IMG/VR virus record: IMGVR_UViG_3300006754_003315
Span: 1-29,107 of that record
Reading direction: 5' to 3' (one strand)
Length of the DNA: 29,107 nucleotides
Source: a virus
Numbering within the stretch: position 1 is the first letter of the stretch; each line of letters opens with the position of its first letter. A program made the translations under genes and the position numbers. Below the pieces are notes generated by a model. That model made no database searches. It saw only the letters and a program-made list of their open reading frames with translations, and was not told the origin of the DNA. Below, one piece after another: positions 28,569-29,107 of this stretch.

Positions 28569-28748
28569 ATGAAAAATAAACTATCAACGCTTTTAAAATC
28601 CCGTAGATTCTGGGCAGCAGCAGCAGGTTTGGTGGCTGTAGTTGGTCAAGATGTGTTTGGTGTGGAATTAGATACCGAGCAACTGGTTGCTATCTCTACT
28701 ATAGTTGTGGCATGGATCATCGGTGATGCTGTTCGTGAAACCAAATAA
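28569..28748 (+). CDS. Holin-like small membrane protein
   Basis: 59 residues, RBS GAAAGGGGAACATA. Basic start MKNKLSTLLKSRRFW, then hydrophobic AAAAGLVAVVGQDVFG, a short acidic turn (VELDTEQ), and a second hydrophobic run LVAISTIVVAWIIGDAV. This is the size and charge plan of two-helix phage holins. The lysozyme partner is not in the window, so the call rests on topology. Confidence 0.6.
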   Translation: MKNKLSTLLKSRRFWAAAAGLVAVVGQDVFGVELDTEQLVAISTIVVAWIIGDAVRETK

Positions 28749-28763
28749 GAGAAGGGGCGAGTA

Positions 28764-29093
28764 ATGGATAATATTTTAGGATTTGTAAAAAACCTTGATA
28801 CCTTTCAACTTATTCTTCTTGCGGCGGGTGCGTTTTTACTATGGCCTACCATCCAAGGGTACTTAGGTGACTTCTGGGATGACTCAGAGAAAAAGCCTGT
28901 CGTGCATAATGAATCTGAGTTGGCCGATCTAGTATGTAAATGGGAATGTCTTGCTGATGGTTGTCGTGAGCACGGCTTAGACGAGGCTTGCGTTAAGCTT
29001 AAAGAAGTCTTCCCTATGTTAGTTGACGCACACAAAGAGGAAGAAGAAAACGATGTCGAAAAAGAGAGAAGAGAGAGCGGGGTCACTACGTAG
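28764..29093 (+). CDS. Membrane-anchored acidic hypothetical protein
   Basis: 109 residues, start after AGAAGGGGCGAGTA. One membrane segment near 14-30 (FQLILLAAGAFLLWPTI), then an acidic soluble region with paired cysteines (VCKWECLADGC) and a very acidic C-terminal tail. It resembles small phage inner-membrane proteins. The last 40 bases overlap the next ORF. Confidence 0.58.
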   Translation: MDNILGFVKNLDTFQLILLAAGAFLLWPTIQGYLGDFWDDSEKKPVVHNESELADLVCKWECLADGCREHGLDEACVKLKEVFPMLVDAHKEEEENDVEKERRESGVTT

Positions 29094-29107
29094 TTGGATG
29101 ATAGACA
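29054..29107 (+). CDS. 3'-partial gene start
   Basis: An ATG at 29054 after GAGGAAGAAGAAA opens a frame (MSKKREERAGSLRSWMID) that runs off the window. The basic start and RBS suggest a real gene. Too short to identify. Confidence 0.45.

Noticed and set aside
1-29107. CRISPR array or insertion sequence
   Set aside because: No regular repeat-spacer units and no transposase or terminal inverted repeats were seen.

Overview
This window is a stretch of a large tailed-phage (caudovirus-like) genome, or a close relative such as a prophage. All supported genes lie on the plus strand. They are tightly packed, with many ATGA or TAATG stop/start overlaps. Typical phage nucleotide-metabolism genes (ssb, dut, thyA, dCMP deaminase, a B12-dependent ribonucleotide reductase) sit beside holin-like small membrane proteins, an HNH endonuclease and a large tRNA/tmRNA cluster. 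No rRNA operon, no host housekeeping block and no insertion sequence was seen. The host cannot be named. The SSB has a bacterial-type acidic tail ending DEEIPF, and one protein carries a twin-arginine signal.

Layout. (1) 1-4930: a sugar/glycan cassette with a DegT-type aminotransferase, a HAD phosphatase, a nucleotidyltransferase, three glycosyltransferase-like or unknown proteins and a SnoaL-like protein. (2) 4940-5950: small unknown genes and ssb. (3) 5955-12427: a translation island that starts at a sigma70-like promoter overlapping a terminator. It holds 15 canonical tRNAs (Thr, Ser x2, Lys x2, Ala, Ile, Val, Leu x3, Arg, Gly x2, Cys), several truncated or degenerate tRNA-like RNAs, small ORFs, a GGQ release-factor-like protein, two HNH remnants, and a complete tmRNA (tag ANENFALAA). 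It also contains an RNA at about 9021-9187 that copies the GTPase-associated centre (uL11-binding domain, H42-H44) of 23S rRNA. (4) 12482-15391: HNH endonuclease, small unknowns, a GT4 glycosyltransferase, dUTPase. (5) 15372-21705: GMP reductase, a saccharopine-dehydrogenase-like enzyme, a Tat-signal virion-like protein, thymidylate synthase, a ClpP-like protease, a DeoC-like barrel. (6) 21751-23518: a possible structural protein, a membrane protein, a zinc-motif protein and dCMP deaminase. (7) 23519-26367: a structured leader ending in an intrinsic terminator, then class II ribonucleotide reductase; the leader is a candidate riboswitch. (8) 26438-29107: a papain-like protease and a run of small membrane proteins.

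Most interesting is the concentration of ribosome-directed parts in one island: tmRNA, a GGQ hydrolase, tRNAs with unusual shapes, and an RNA mimic of the site where uL11, bL12 and translation factors act on the ribosome. The hypothesis is that the phage supplements or redirects ribosome rescue and factor recruitment. The sequence shows the parts; the joint function is inference.
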